DNA of 64,000 bases from Chryseobacterium ureilyticum (GCF_900156735.1 NZ_FTOL01000007.1:124001-188000); one strand, 5' to 3'. Positions 34,654-43,714 are shown, numbered from the stretch's first letter. The notes: generated from the sequence alone by a model not told the origin. Made by a program: numbers and translations.

Positions 34654-35406
34654 ATGAATATTTCAGCATACATTTTAGAATATTTAAAACAGTTCGGAAC
34701 TGTCACGGTTCCAGGCTTTGGCGTGTTTTCTCTGAAAAATTCTAAGGCAATTATCAATTCTGAAAACGGAAGCATCTTACCTCCGGCTAGCCAGATTGAA
34801 TTTACAATTGACTATGAAGTACAGGCTGAAGATCTTACCGCCTTTATCGCCAGAGAAAAACAGATGTCCTTAGACGCTTCAAGAAGTGATTTGAAGATAC
34901 AGACTGATTTTTGGAAGAAAAAGCTTCAGGCAGAACAGGTTCTCGAAATTCAAAACCTGGGAACGATCTTCATTGAAGAAGGAAATACACACTTCAAAGG
35001 AAAAAGAGTAGAATCAGGACGTCCGGATTTTTATGGACTGGAAGAGATCAGATTCTCCGATATTAATAACGGTGAAAAAGTAAATACCTCCGAAAATAGT
35101 GAAAAGGATTATAAGTTCAAGAAGACGATTCTTTGGATTTTCCTTTTAATCATCCCGATCTTAGGTATTGCGTACTTTGCTTTTACCCAACAGGAACTTC
35201 TTTTTGGTAAGAAGTCCTTCAATAAAGTTTCTGTACAGACTTCTACGCATAGAATTGTAAAAGATACTGTGAAAGTAACAGTACATACTCCTGGAACTGT
35301 AGTTTCAGATTCCCTTAAGAAAGATTCATTGGTAAAACCTGCCGGAAAACAAATAAAACCTGCTCCGGCTGTTCCAAACAACACTAAGAATAAATGGCAA
35401 AAATAA
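34654..35406 (+). CDS. CCDC81-type HU-domain membrane protein
   Basis: A 250-residue protein. Residues 1-about 130 resemble the bacterial HU-CCDC81 tandem domain (NISAYILEYLKQFGTVTVPGFGVF start; a second unit near AEQVLEIQNLGTIF and PDFYGLEEI). A single membrane span lies at about 156-175, followed by a Lys/Pro/Val-rich external part. In Bacteroidota such proteins are thought to bind peptidoglycan or DNA through the HU fold; the function is not settled. It overlaps the acyl-CoA thioesterase gene by 13 bases, so they are co-expressed. Confidence 0.85.
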   Translation: MNISAYILEYLKQFGTVTVPGFGVFSLKNSKAIINSENGSILPPASQIEFTIDYEVQAEDLTAFIAREKQMSLDASRSDLKIQTDFWKKKLQAEQVLEIQNLGTIFIEEGNTHFKGKRVESGRPDFYGLEEIRFSDINNGEKVNTSENSEKDYKFKKTILWIFLLIIPILGIAYFAFTQQELLFGKKSFNKVSVQTSTHRIVKDTVKVTVHTPGTVVSDSLKKDSLVKPAGKQIKPAPAVPNNTKNKWQK

Positions 35407-35936
35407 AAACAGCATCAGAATCTCTGACCATCATGACCAATATCGTTCTTCCGAACGAAACAAACTCTTTAAGAAATCTTTTTGGTGGTGAACTTTTAGC
35501 AAAAATGGACAGATGTGCATCTATTTCTGCGGCTAGACACTGTGAAAGAAGAGTGGTAACGGCTTCAGTAAATCACGTATCATTCAATCATCCAATTCCT
35601 GAAGGAGGAGTTGTTGTATTGGAGTCCAAGGTTTCCAGAGCATTCTCAACTTCTATGGAAGTATATGTGGATGTATGGTCTGACGATCCGATTAATCAGA
35701 AAAAAATTCACACAAACTCGGGGATTTATACATTCGTTGCAGTAGATGAATTCAACCGTCCGATTCCTATCCCTGATATGGTTCCGGAAACAGAAGATGA
35801 AAAAGAAAGATATGCAGCAGCATTCCGTAGAAAAGAACTTTCATTAATTCTTTCAGGAAGAATGAAACCTTTGGAATCTGTAGAGCTTAAGAAATTATTC
35901 CAAGAGCCACAGGAACCGAAGAACGACAAAAAATAA
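35394..35936 (+). CDS. Acyl-CoA thioesterase (hotdog fold)
   Basis: A 180-residue hotdog-fold thioesterase of the cytosolic acyl-CoA hydrolase type. The early VLPNETNSLRNLFGGELLAKMD segment (key part: GGELLAKMD) carries the conserved helix with catalytic Asp, and ASVNHVSFNHPI and GIYTFVAVDE are typical strands. It splits fatty acyl-CoA to free acid and CoA. The start lies 13 bases inside the HU-domain gene. The C-terminal 20 residues are charged and variable. Confidence 0.93.
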   Translation: MAKIKTASESLTIMTNIVLPNETNSLRNLFGGELLAKMDRCASISAARHCERRVVTASVNHVSFNHPIPEGGVVVLESKVSRAFSTSMEVYVDVWSDDPINQKKIHTNSGIYTFVAVDEFNRPIPIPDMVPETEDEKERYAAAFRRKELSLILSGRMKPLESVELKKLFQEPQEPKNDKK

Positions 35937-35951
35937 AAGATATTTTATAGA

Positions 35952-36011
35952 AACAAATGCTTTTAAACTTTGCTGAGTGCCAACGCCTTTGCGAGCTTAA
36001 AAGCATTTGTT
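35952..36011. repeat. Large intergenic palindrome after the thioesterase gene
   Basis: AACAAATGCTTTTAA (35952-35966) and its perfect complement at 35997-36011 flank a 30-base loop containing TTTGC-rich sequence. It is followed at about 36020-36046 by CTTTGCGTGACTTTGCGTTG and an A-run. The hairpin may terminate transcription of the thioesterase unit; the whole looks like a dispersed palindromic repeat. Confidence 0.65.
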
Positions 36012-36100
36012 ATTTCTGATCTTTGCGTGACTTTGCGTTGAAAAAAACAACTACAATCTTTAAATAGCGGAATGTTTTAATTCTTAAATTTTATATTAAA

Positions 36101-37033
36101 ATGAAAATTCTCCTTTTAGATAAAAACCACCCCCTTATTACCGAACAGCTTCTGGCTAAAAAATTCATTTTAGAAGAAGATTTTACGTCTACTTACGATG
36201 AGGTTTGTGATAAAATCAACAATTATGATGGGATTATCATCAGAAGCCGTATTCCATTGGACAAAAACTTTCTTGAGAAAGGAAAGAATCTGAAGTTTAT
36301 TGCAAGGGTAGGCGCAGGGATGGAAAATATTGATATTCCTGTTGCAGAATCATTGGGTATTCAGTTGATCAATTCTCCGGAGGGAAACCGGGATTCTGTA
36401 GCGGAACATGTTGTTGGAATGTTGTTGGTGATCATGAACAGACTTTTTATTGCTTCTCAAGAGGTGAAAAACGGGATTTGGAAACGTGAAGAAAACAGAG
36501 GTGATGAGCTGCTTGGAAAAACAGTAGGATTGATAGGATATGGAAATATGGGTAAAGCAACAGCAAAAAGACTTTCTGGTTTTGGTTGCAAAGTGATCTT
36601 TCATGATATACTTCCCAATCTTTCGGATGAATTTGCAACGCAGGTTACATTGGATGAATTAAAGCAATCTGCAGAAGTATTGAGCTTGCATATTCCTCTC
36701 ACTTCAGAAACGAATTACCTTGTTGATGAAATATTCATTTCAGAGATGAAAAATGACTTCTATTTCGTGAATACAGCAAGAGGTAAAAACGTAAAAACGA
36801 AAAGTTTAGTAGAAGCACTGAAATCAGGGAAAGTAAAAGGAGCATGTTTAGATGTTTTGGAATACGAAAAGTCTTCTTTTGAAAACCTTGAAACAGAAAA
36901 TGAGGATTTAAAATATCTCTTGGAATCCGAAAAAGCAATTGTTACTCCGCATATTGCTGGGTGGACGCATCAGAGTAAGGAAAAACTGGCTCAGTTTATT
37001 GTGGATAAAATTCTTGCTTCACATTGCCAGTAG
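36101..37033 (+). CDS. D-2-hydroxyacid dehydrogenase family oxidoreductase
   Basis: A 310-residue NAD(P)-dependent dehydrogenase. The catalytic domain shows IIIRSRIPLD and ARVGAGMENID (conserved Arg), the Rossmann motif GLIGYGNMGKATAKRL is near 150, VNTARGKNV and the late IVTPHIAGWTHQ provide the His/Glu active-site region. It resembles phosphoglycerate dehydrogenase but lacks the C-terminal ACT domain, so 3-phosphoglycerate, glycerate or another 2-hydroxyacid are all possible substrates. It stands alone with a terminator after it. Confidence 0.9.
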   Translation: MKILLLDKNHPLITEQLLAKKFILEEDFTSTYDEVCDKINNYDGIIIRSRIPLDKNFLEKGKNLKFIARVGAGMENIDIPVAESLGIQLINSPEGNRDSVAEHVVGMLLVIMNRLFIASQEVKNGIWKREENRGDELLGKTVGLIGYGNMGKATAKRLSGFGCKVIFHDILPNLSDEFATQVTLDELKQSAEVLSLHIPLTSETNYLVDEIFISEMKNDFYFVNTARGKNVKTKSLVEALKSGKVKGACLDVLEYEKSSFENLETENEDLKYLLESEKAIVTPHIAGWTHQSKEKLAQFIVDKILASHCQ

Positions 37034-37067
37034 ATTTAACCGACAAAACAAAGTTTCAAAATAGTAT

Positions 37068-37102
37068 AAAGGCGGATTTGTAAAAAGGCAAATTCGCCTT
37101 TT
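37068..37102 (+). terminator. Intrinsic terminator of the dehydrogenase gene
   Basis: AAAGGCGGATTTG (37068-37080) pairs with CAAATTCGCCTTT, with one G-U pair, and ends in TTTT at 37102. It lies 35 bases after the stop codon. Confidence 0.82.
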
Positions 37103-37206
37103 CATTTCTCTTTTCTTTTTATTTATGTTAAATAATTCATAATGTCACTCTCATATTTACTATTTATTTTTGACTTTTATTAAATTGCCGCTCATTTTTG
37201 AATCTA

Positions 37207-38469
37207 ATGAGGATGCGTAATTTTGTACTTACTATAACTGTTGTCTTATCTCTTTTTTCTTGTAAAAATAAATCTGAATCCAAAGCGGTTTCAGCTGAAA
37301 ACACGACCAATCTTCCCAATTATGGAAATGTAGATTTAGGAAATGTTTTTACTAAAGCAGACGGACAGCTTTCCAATAAAGAGTCATTGACGGGTTATAT
37401 TGACCAGTACTATAAAAAAGTATGGGAAGGTGGTGATCTTAGTGGTGGAATTCTTGTTGCCAAAGGTGACGAGATCCTATATGAAAATTATAGAGGCTTC
37501 GGAAGAGAAGGTAACCAGATGCCAATCGATAAAAATACACCATTACATGTTGCTTCCGTTTCCAAAACGTTAACGGCTATGGCGATGATGAAATTGGTAG
37601 AAGCAGGAAAAATAAAGCTATCCGATCATCTTACGCAGTTTTTTCCCGGCTTTCCTTATCCTAATGTGACGGTTCAGACTTTATTGGATCAGAGAAGTGG
37701 TCTTCCAAAATACGAATACTTCATTACGAAAATACAACCTGCTCCGGCAGAACTTTCCAAACCGTTTATTACCAATCAGGATGTTTTGAATATGATTGTC
37801 AAATACAAACCTGAATTGGCGAGAGATACGGATACTGGATTTATGTATTGTAATACGAATTTTGCTTTATTGGCATTGCTGATTGAAAAAGTAACAAAGA
37901 CTCCTTTTCCGCAGGCAATGAAAGAAATGGTTTTCACACCGTTGAAAATGAACAATTCTTATATCTTCCAGGAAAAAGATATTCCTACAGCTTCACAATC
38001 TTTCTATTATGGCGGAAATAAGCTGTATCCTTTGGATAGGCTAGATCTTATTTACGGAGATAAAAACGTTTATACAACACCAAGAGATTTATATAATTTT
38101 TCGAAAGCAATGTTCTCAAAAGACTTCCTGAAGCCTGAACTGATGCAAATGGTATTTACTCCTTACAGCAACGAAAAGGCCGGAATGAACAATTATGGCT
38201 TAGGTTTCAGAATGAAAATATTTGATAACGGTGAAAAACTGACGTATCACAACGGATGGTGGCATGGAACAAACTCTGTTTTTGCTCACCTTTTAAAGTC
38301 CAAAGTTACCATTGTAGCTATTGGGAATAAATATTCAGGAAAAGTATATACCGCACTTGCATTATCAGGATTATTTGAGAATTTCCCTTTACAGCAGGAG
38401 AAACTTCAAACTGTAATGAATGACAATAAAGATAGTTTGAATAGCGGACACGAAGTTTTTGGAGAATAA
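37207..38469 (+). CDS. Serine hydrolase lipoprotein (beta-lactamase class C fold)
   Basis: A 420-residue lipoprotein; the first ATG is at 37207, and the in-frame TTG at 37198 is less likely. The signal ends in LFSCKN, a lipobox. The SxxK motif is in HVASVSKTLTAM, the YxN motif in MYCNTNFALL and the third motif in YHNGWWHGTN (HxG in place of KTG). This class includes esterases, DD-peptidases and beta-lactamases; resistance cannot be inferred. Its last 11 codons overlap a TATTTTTG box region that may drive the next gene, whose start lies 25 bases after its stop. Confidence 0.9.
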   Translation: MRMRNFVLTITVVLSLFSCKNKSESKAVSAENTTNLPNYGNVDLGNVFTKADGQLSNKESLTGYIDQYYKKVWEGGDLSGGILVAKGDEILYENYRGFGREGNQMPIDKNTPLHVASVSKTLTAMAMMKLVEAGKIKLSDHLTQFFPGFPYPNVTVQTLLDQRSGLPKYEYFITKIQPAPAELSKPFITNQDVLNMIVKYKPELARDTDTGFMYCNTNFALLALLIEKVTKTPFPQAMKEMVFTPLKMNNSYIFQEKDIPTASQSFYYGGNKLYPLDRLDLIYGDKNVYTTPRDLYNFSKAMFSKDFLKPELMQMVFTPYSNEKAGMNNYGLGFRMKIFDNGEKLTYHNGWWHGTNSVFAHLLKSKVTIVAIGNKYSGKVYTALALSGLFENFPLQQEKLQTVMNDNKDSLNSGHEVFGE

Positions 38470-38494
38470 TGTTTATTTTTGCTTAAACATTTTC

Positions 38495-40279
38495 ATGAAA
38501 AGGTTTCTTTTATTATTCGTTATCAGCTTTCTTGTGCACTCTTGTGCAAGGGTAGGATCTCCTGTCGGAGGACCAAAAGACACATTGGCGCCAAGATTTT
38601 TAAGTTCAAATATTGATACTACAAGAGTAAATGTAAAAAGAGATATCCACGAGCTTCGTCTGGATTTTGATGAATACATTACCTTAAAAGACATCAATAA
38701 AAACTTGATCATTTCACCTCCAATTAAAAATATCAAGAGAATTCTTCCCTCTAATATTGCCAATAAATTTGTTCTGATCCAATGGGCAGATACTCTTCAG
38801 GCAAATACTACTTATAATTTTAACTTCGGAAATTCAATCGTTGATAATAACGAATCTAATATTCTGCGTTATTACAATTTTGCTTTTTCTACAGGTGATA
38901 AATTAGATGATACTTACGTTAGCGGTGAGGTAAAAGATGCTTTACAGATCAAAAAGAAAGCCGGCAGCAATGAAAATAAGCTGGTAGTAGGGCTGTATCA
39001 GGTAAAAGATACAATGAACTACAAACAAAAGCCTTACTATATTACCAAAGTAGACGATGATGGTTACTATGAACTGAATTACCTTTCTCCAGGGAAATAT
39101 AAAATAATCGCTTTCGAAGATGAAAACGGAAATTCGGTATATGATCCAGGAAAAGAGAAAATAGGATTTAAGAAAGAAGCTATAGACATTGAAAAGTCTG
39201 TTTCAGGATTAAACTTAAGTGTTTATCCTTCTAAAAAGCCTGTGAAATATACAGAGATGAAAGAAATTGCAGGAGGAGTGCTTATGTTATTTGAAGGACA
39301 TCCTGATGAAGTAAAAGTAGCTTCTCTTAATGAAAAAATCAAAGATGTAAAAATAACCCACCGTTCAAAATCAGACTCTGTAAGAATCTGGTTTGATGCT
39401 GTGAAGGATAATATAGGGCAGGAAACTACGGAAAAATTGGTTTTCAGTCATGATAAAGGATTGAAGAAGGACAGTATATATTCAGCTTCTTTATTCTATA
39501 AATACAACAAGAAAAATGTGATGGATGTCTTCAGTGATAATAATGGAAGTTCATTGGCTCCAAAGTCTGACTTTAAAATTGCATCCAACTACATTGTTGA
39601 TAAAATAGATCCAGCAAAATGGACGCTTACGATCAAAGGAGATAGTTTGACAACTCTGCCTTTTACAACAAAGATTTCAACAACCAATCCATATCAGATT
39701 CATGTGCAGTCTGATTTTGTAAGTGGGAAAAATTATCAGCTTACGATTCCAAAAGAAACAGTATCCTCTTTCTATGCTAAAAATACACAATCGAAACGTT
39801 TTGATTTCGAGGTGGATAAAGTAGAAGAATTCGGAAGTCTGGAATTCACTCTTTTGAATCCTCCTGTTTCCAAATATTGGATTCAGCTTATGGATGAGTC
39901 TGAAAAAGTAGTATATCAGAGATACACCAAAGGAGATAAAGTGAAGTTTGACATCCTAAAACCTGCTGAATATATTATAAGAATTTTAGTAGATAACAAT
40001 GAGAATAATTATTGGGATGAAGCTGACTTTACTACAGAAACATTTGCTGAAGACGCGTATGTTTTCTATAAAAAAGCAGTTGTAAGAGCCTTATGGGAAA
40101 CAAGGGAAGAATGGGATCTGAAAGACACTAGAACTCTTGATAATCCTAAAGGGGCATCCGCTCCCGCTTCTGTACCACCTGGAGATACACCTGTTACGGC
40201 ACAAGAAAAAGAATCGGTAAAGCAGGATGTGAAAAAAGAAATAAAATCCAATAATGCAATTATAACTCCCGTAAAATAG
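38495..40279 (+). CDS. Ig-like (Big_5) domain lipoprotein
   Basis: A 594-residue lipoprotein starting at ATG 38495; the frame open from 38459 would start inside the preceding gene and before a TATTTTTG box (38474-38481). The signal MKRFLLLFVISFLVHSCAR has a lipobox at HSC. GSPVGGPKDTLAPR followed by LDFDEYI and a YNFNFGNSIVDNNE segment are typical of the SbsA Ig-like (Big_5) domain of Bacteroidota lipoproteins. A DENGNSVYDPGKE motif recurs as DNNENNYWDEAD, suggesting Ca-binding-like loops. A Pro/Lys-rich tail ends it. The function is unknown. The haem-binding protein gene follows by 4 bases. Confidence 0.85.
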   Translation: MKRFLLLFVISFLVHSCARVGSPVGGPKDTLAPRFLSSNIDTTRVNVKRDIHELRLDFDEYITLKDINKNLIISPPIKNIKRILPSNIANKFVLIQWADTLQANTTYNFNFGNSIVDNNESNILRYYNFAFSTGDKLDDTYVSGEVKDALQIKKKAGSNENKLVVGLYQVKDTMNYKQKPYYITKVDDDGYYELNYLSPGKYKIIAFEDENGNSVYDPGKEKIGFKKEAIDIEKSVSGLNLSVYPSKKPVKYTEMKEIAGGVLMLFEGHPDEVKVASLNEKIKDVKITHRSKSDSVRIWFDAVKDNIGQETTEKLVFSHDKGLKKDSIYSASLFYKYNKKNVMDVFSDNNGSSLAPKSDFKIASNYIVDKIDPAKWTLTIKGDSLTTLPFTTKISTTNPYQIHVQSDFVSGKNYQLTIPKETVSSFYAKNTQSKRFDFEVDKVEEFGSLEFTLLNPPVSKYWIQLMDESEKVVYQRYTKGDKVKFDILKPAEYIIRILVDNNENNYWDEADFTTETFAEDAYVFYKKAVVRALWETREEWDLKDTRTLDNPKGASAPASVPPGDTPVTAQEKESVKQDVKKEIKSNNAIITPVK

Positions 40280-40283
40280 GATA

Positions 40284-40742
40284 ATGAAGACGGTAAAGAA
40301 AATAGTATTCTGGACACTTGTAGCGTTTGCTCTTATTCAGTTTTTCCCAATTGATAGAGTAAATAAACCAGTAGATTCCAAAGTGAATTTTGTTCAGATG
40401 AAACAGACTCCGGAAAAGATAAGCACTATTCTTAGGAACGCTTGTTACGATTGCCATTCTGATGAAACTGTATATCCTAAATATGCTTTTATAGCACCTA
40501 TTTCATGGTCTGTGAAAAGTCATGTGAATGATGGTCGTCAGCATCTTAATTTTTCTGTTTGGGGGACCTATAATAAGGAGTTAAAAGAAAATATGCTGGA
40601 TAGATCTATGGAAGCTCTTAAACATAAAACAATGCCATTACCCGGTTATATTGTTTACCACAAAGAAGCTAATCTGTCACAAGCAGAAAGAAAGCTATTA
40701 ATTCAATATTTTGAAGAAATGTTGAAATCAAAAACGTATTAG
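40284..40742 (+). CDS. Haem-binding domain protein (Haem_bd family)
   Basis: A 152-residue protein with an N-terminal membrane anchor or signal (about residues 5-22) and a c-type haem motif CYDCH at 54-58, followed by SDETVYPKYAFIAPISW, the signature of the Haem_bd domain. It should be a small periplasmic, membrane-tethered cytochrome-like protein; its electron partners are unknown. It lies 4 bases after the Ig-like lipoprotein gene and is convergent with the NUDIX gene. Confidence 0.88.
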   Translation: MKTVKKIVFWTLVAFALIQFFPIDRVNKPVDSKVNFVQMKQTPEKISTILRNACYDCHSDETVYPKYAFIAPISWSVKSHVNDGRQHLNFSVWGTYNKELKENMLDRSMEALKHKTMPLPGYIVYHKEANLSQAERKLLIQYFEEMLKSKTY

Positions 40743-40754
40743 GTTAAAATATAA

Positions 40755-40826
40755 TTCCCATAGATTTCACGAATTGCACAGATTCTTTTATACAAACTCT
40801 GTGATGATCTTTGAAATCTGTGGGAA
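40755..40826. repeat. Palindromic intergenic element (repeat family related)
   Basis: TTCCCATAGATTTCA (40755-40769) pairs with TGAAATCTGTGGGAA (40812-40826) with one mismatch, with an inner GCACAGA/TCTGTG pairing. The right arm, with TGAAATCTGTGGGAA, matches the ends of the dispersed repeats at 54336-54485 and 61515-61620. Confidence 0.6.
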
Positions 40827-40849
40827 AACTGTTTCGTACTATAAAAAAA

Positions 40850-40912
40850 CTCCCGTAGATTTTACAAACTAATCAGAATTTATAATCCGATCATCTGCAA
40901 AATCTACGGGAG
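40850..40912. terminator. Bidirectional terminator between convergent genes
   Basis: CTCCCGTAGATTTT (40850-40863) and its perfect complement (40899-40912), preceded by an A-run and followed by CTTTTATT. It separates the haem-binding gene (plus) and the NUDIX gene (minus). Its arms echo the neighbouring palindrome, so it may be a second copy of the same repeat that serves as terminator. Confidence 0.7.
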
Positions 40913-40927
40913 CTTTTATTACAAAAA

Positions 40928-41440
40928 TTATTTCTTTAAATAACCTTCAAAAAACTTCTTCTGAGAATCAAAAGCAATATCCTCAAGGTTGAGTTCCTTT
41001 AAAGGAATCCATACCGCTTCCGATATCTCTGAAAGTTCAAGGCTTACCTCAAATTTCTCCGAAACATTATACTCATAAAAGAGATCAATCGTATTGTAAT
41101 CGATTTCTTTATACTGATAAACATTCGGAAGACTTGTAAGGTATTTCAGTTTTGAAATATCCACATCCAGCTGAAGTTCTTCAAAAAGCTCTCTTTTACA
41201 GGTTTCTTCTGCACTTTCTTTAGGGTCAACGAATCCTCCGGCAAGATCCAGTTTTCCTTTTTTAGGATCTCTGTTTCTTCTTGTAAGATAGATTTCATCA
41301 CCACATCTTATAACAACCGCTACAGCGCCTGCCACGTTATTGTAAAGTGTAAAACCACATTCAGGACAGCTCCATTTTTTTTCACCATCCCAATGGAGAG
41401 TTTCTTTGCCACAGCTGGGGCAATATTTCAATAATTTCAT
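40928..41440 (-). CDS. NUDIX hydrolase with zinc-ribbon
   Basis: A 170-residue protein. The N-terminus is a zinc ribbon (Cys7, Cys10, Cys25, Cys28), followed by a NUDIX domain with the box GGFVDPKESAEETCKRELFEEL near residues 70-92. This layout is like the NudC/NADH-pyrophosphatase-related enzymes but shorter; the substrate could be NAD(H), ADP-ribose or another nucleoside diphosphate derivative. It is the last gene of a minus-strand unit (enoyl-CoA hydratase, dCMP deaminase, xerD), 3 bases after xerD. Confidence 0.9.
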   Translation of the reverse strand: MKLLKYCPSCGKETLHWDGEKKWSCPECGFTLYNNVAGAVAVVIRCGDEIYLTRRNRDPKKGKLDLAGGFVDPKESAEETCKRELFEELQLDVDISKLKYLTSLPNVYQYKEIDYNTIDLFYEYNVSEKFEVSLELSEISEAVWIPLKELNLEDIAFDSQKKFFEGYLKK

Positions 41441-41443
41441 ATG

Positions 41444-42358
41444 TTATTGAGTAACATTAATATTTCTTGGGTGATAACTCAAGATAACGTCTCTTAATTC
41501 TTCCGTTTTCAGGTGTGTATAGATTTCCGTTGTTGTAATGCTTGAATGTCCAAGCATTTCCTGAATATAACGAAGATCTGCACCATTCTGCAATAAATGT
41601 GTTGCAAAAGAATGTCTGAATGTATGTGGTGATATCTTTTTGTTAACTCCTGCTTTGTCTGTAAGTTCTTTAATAATAAGGAATACGATTACTCTTGACA
41701 TGGAAGTACCACGGCTGTTTAAAAACAAAGTGTCTTCATATTTCTTATTGATTTTTCCTTTAGAACGTACCTCTTTAATATAACTTTCCAGCAGTTCAGC
41801 GGTGTAATCAGCCAAAGGAACAAAACGGGTTTTGTTTCCCTTTCCGTTTACTTTGATGTATTGCTCCTTGAAGTTGATATTGGAGATCTTAAGATCAATC
41901 AGTTCAGAAACACGGAGTCCGCAACCATAAAGCACTTCAATGATGCTGTGGTTTCTTCTTCCGAGATCCGTATCGACCTCAATTGCCGCAATAATTTTAT
42001 TAATATCAGGTAAGCTTAAAGTATCAGGTAGATACAGTCCTAATTTAGGACCTTCAAGTAACGCTGCGGGATTGTCTTCACGATATTCATCCTCAAGCAG
42101 AAATTTGAAGAAAGCTTTGATGGAAGATATCCATCTTGCCTGTGATCTCTCACTGAATTTCTGTTTAGAAAGATTGAAAATGTACTCCTGCAGGTTTTCG
42201 TAGCCAATAGAGTCTGGACCGACGTTTGCCAGATCTTCTTTTGCATAATCTTTTAATTTCTTGATGTCCCGAACATAGGCATCGAGAGTGTTTTCTGAAA
42301 AATTTCTTTCGAAGCGAAGAAATATTTCAAAATCTTTGATCTTTTCATCCCAAGTCAT
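41444..42358 (-). CDS. xerD: Tyrosine recombinase XerD
   Basis: A 304-residue tyrosine recombinase. The N-terminal SAM-like core-binding domain covers about residues 1-95 and the catalytic domain has Arg149 (GCGLRVSEL), Lys173, His245-x-x-Arg248 (HTFRHSFATHLL), His271 (MLGHSSITTTEIYTH) and Tyr280. With XerC it resolves chromosome dimers at dif. Length and all catalytic residues fit XerC/XerD; XerD is favoured because of the sequence GHSSITTTEIYTHL, but XerC is not excluded. It is chromosomal housekeeping, not part of an integrative element: no flanking repeats or cargo were seen. Confidence 0.9.
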   Translation of the reverse strand: MTWDEKIKDFEIFLRFERNFSENTLDAYVRDIKKLKDYAKEDLANVGPDSIGYENLQEYIFNLSKQKFSERSQARWISSIKAFFKFLLEDEYREDNPAALLEGPKLGLYLPDTLSLPDINKIIAAIEVDTDLGRRNHSIIEVLYGCGLRVSELIDLKISNINFKEQYIKVNGKGNKTRFVPLADYTAELLESYIKEVRSKGKINKKYEDTLFLNSRGTSMSRVIVFLIIKELTDKAGVNKKISPHTFRHSFATHLLQNGADLRYIQEMLGHSSITTTEIYTHLKTEELRDVILSYHPRNINVTQ

Positions 42359-42366
42359 ATTTGTGC

Positions 42367-42789
42367 TTATTTTTTTAGTTCACAGTCCGATATTTGTTCT
42401 ATTTCAATGTTATGGTTTCTTAGGAACGATATCCCATCGTCATCCGAATACTCATTAATGTACACCAGTCTTGAAATTCCTGCCTGCAGAATCAGTTTAC
42501 TACACTCTTTACACGGCGATAACGTTAAATATAACGTAGCGCCTTTTGCAGATTGTGTAGAAGCAGCCAACTTTAATATAGCGTTGGCTTCCGCATGCAA
42601 TACATACCAGTGCGTTTTTCCCTCTCCATCTTCACAGCAGTTTTCGAATCCCATAGGAGTCCCGTTGTAACCATCTGAAATAATCATCCTATCTTTTACG
42701 ATAAGAGCTCCTACCTGTTTTCTCTTACAGTAGGAGAGTTTTGCCCATTCCTGAGCCATTTTTAGATAAGCTTTATCAAACTTATTCAT
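42367..42789 (-). CDS. dCMP deaminase (cytidine/deoxycytidylate deaminase family)
   Basis: A 140-residue zinc enzyme. The zinc and catalytic residues are His65-Ala-Glu67 and PCKEC (Cys93, Cys96). The N-terminal GALIVKDRMIISDGYNGTP and the CCEDGEGKTH segment match ComEB-type dCMP deaminases, which make dUMP for thymidylate synthesis. It starts 52 bases after the enoyl-CoA hydratase stop and ends 8 bases before xerD, so a shared transcript is likely. Confidence 0.94.
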   Translation of the reverse strand: MNKFDKAYLKMAQEWAKLSYCKRKQVGALIVKDRMIISDGYNGTPMGFENCCEDGEGKTHWYVLHAEANAILKLAASTQSAKGATLYLTLSPCKECSKLILQAGISRLVYINEYSDDDGISFLRNHNIEIEQISDCELKK

Positions 42790-42841
42790 ACCGCAGCATT
42801 AGTTTTTTCGAAATAATTTGGATTAAAATCTTTTTGAAAGA

Positions 42842-43609
42842 TTAGAAGTTCGGCTTTCTTTTCTCAAGGAAAGCAGTTACTCCTTCTTTCTTATCTTCCA
42901 TTTCAAAAAGTTCCCCGAAATATTTGATTTCAGTTTCAAAACCTTTTTCCGTATCAGATAAATTCACGGCGTTTATAGCCTTAGATATTGCCATTGGTGA
43001 ATTGTTGGCAATAGTGTTCGCTAATTCTTTCGTTTTGGTTAATAATTCTTCAATAGAGTATACTTCATTTACCAATCCGATCTCTTTTGCTTTTTGAGCA
43101 GGAATCATTTTGGCAGAGAAGATCATTTCGTTGGCAATACCTTTTCCTACAAGCTTCGGAAGCCTTTGAGTTCCTCCGTACCCTGGAATCAATCCTAAGG
43201 TAACTTCCGGAAGTCCTAATCTGGCGTTATCCGATGCATATCTGATGTGGCATGCCATAGCAAGCTCTAAACCTCCTCCCAGTGCAAAACCATTTACGGC
43301 TGCAATGACAGGCTTAGACATGTTTTCAATTTTGTTGAACAAAGTATTTTGTCCGTTTCTTGCAAGTTCCTCAGCTTTTTCCTGTCTGAAATCACTGAAT
43401 TCTTTGATGTCAGCTCCAGCTACAAAGGATTTTTCTCCGCTTCCTGTAAGGATAATAACTCTACATGAATTGTCAGAATTAAGCTCATCCAATGCTGTAC
43501 TGATTTCCTGAATTGTTTTTGCATTTAAAGCATTTAAACTCTCAGGTCTGTTTATTGTAATGATAGATAATTTATCTTCCTTTTTTAATAATATATTTTC
43601 GTAACTCAT
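42842..43609 (-). CDS. Enoyl-CoA hydratase/isomerase family protein
   Basis: A 255-residue crotonase-fold protein starting at ATG 43609 (MSYENILL); a 10-residue longer frame from 43639 adds nothing family-like. Conserved oxyanion-hole segments are SFVAGADIKEF and NGFALGGGLELAMACHIRYAS, and the catalytic glutamates are in LPEVTLGLIPGYGGTQRL. It hydrates trans-2-enoyl-CoA in fatty acid beta-oxidation, or acts on a related substrate. It is upstream of the dCMP deaminase on the same strand. Confidence 0.92.
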   Translation of the reverse strand: MSYENILLKKEDKLSIITINRPESLNALNAKTIQEISTALDELNSDNSCRVIILTGSGEKSFVAGADIKEFSDFRQEKAEELARNGQNTLFNKIENMSKPVIAAVNGFALGGGLELAMACHIRYASDNARLGLPEVTLGLIPGYGGTQRLPKLVGKGIANEMIFSAKMIPAQKAKEIGLVNEVYSIEELLTKTKELANTIANNSPMAISKAINAVNLSDTEKGFETEIKYFGELFEMEDKKEGVTAFLEKRKPNF

Positions 43610-43655
43610 TTTTCCACTTTGAAATATCATCCTTTGCAAATTATGAATTTTTTAC

Positions 43656-43695
43656 AAAAAAAAGGAAAAAATATTATTTTTTTTTCCTTTTTTTT
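43656..43695 (-). terminator. AT-rich terminator of the catalase gene
   Basis: An A8-GG-A6 arm (43656-43671) and a T9-CC-T8 arm (43677-43695) form a long A-T hairpin with T-run on the minus strand, 20 bases after the catalase stop. It sits right before the enoyl-CoA hydratase start. Confidence 0.65.
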
Positions 43696-43714
43696 AATTT
43701 ATTGTTCAATATGA

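Noticed and set aside
41444..42358. Tyrosine recombinase as sign of an integrative element
   Set aside because: All features match chromosomal XerD; no att-like repeats, tRNA or mobile cargo nearby.
40928..43609. Four-gene set enoyl-CoA hydratase, dCMP deaminase, xerD, NUDIX as a functional system
   Set aside because: Close spacing suggests one transcript, but the functions are unrelated housekeeping tasks; no evidence for a joint pathway.
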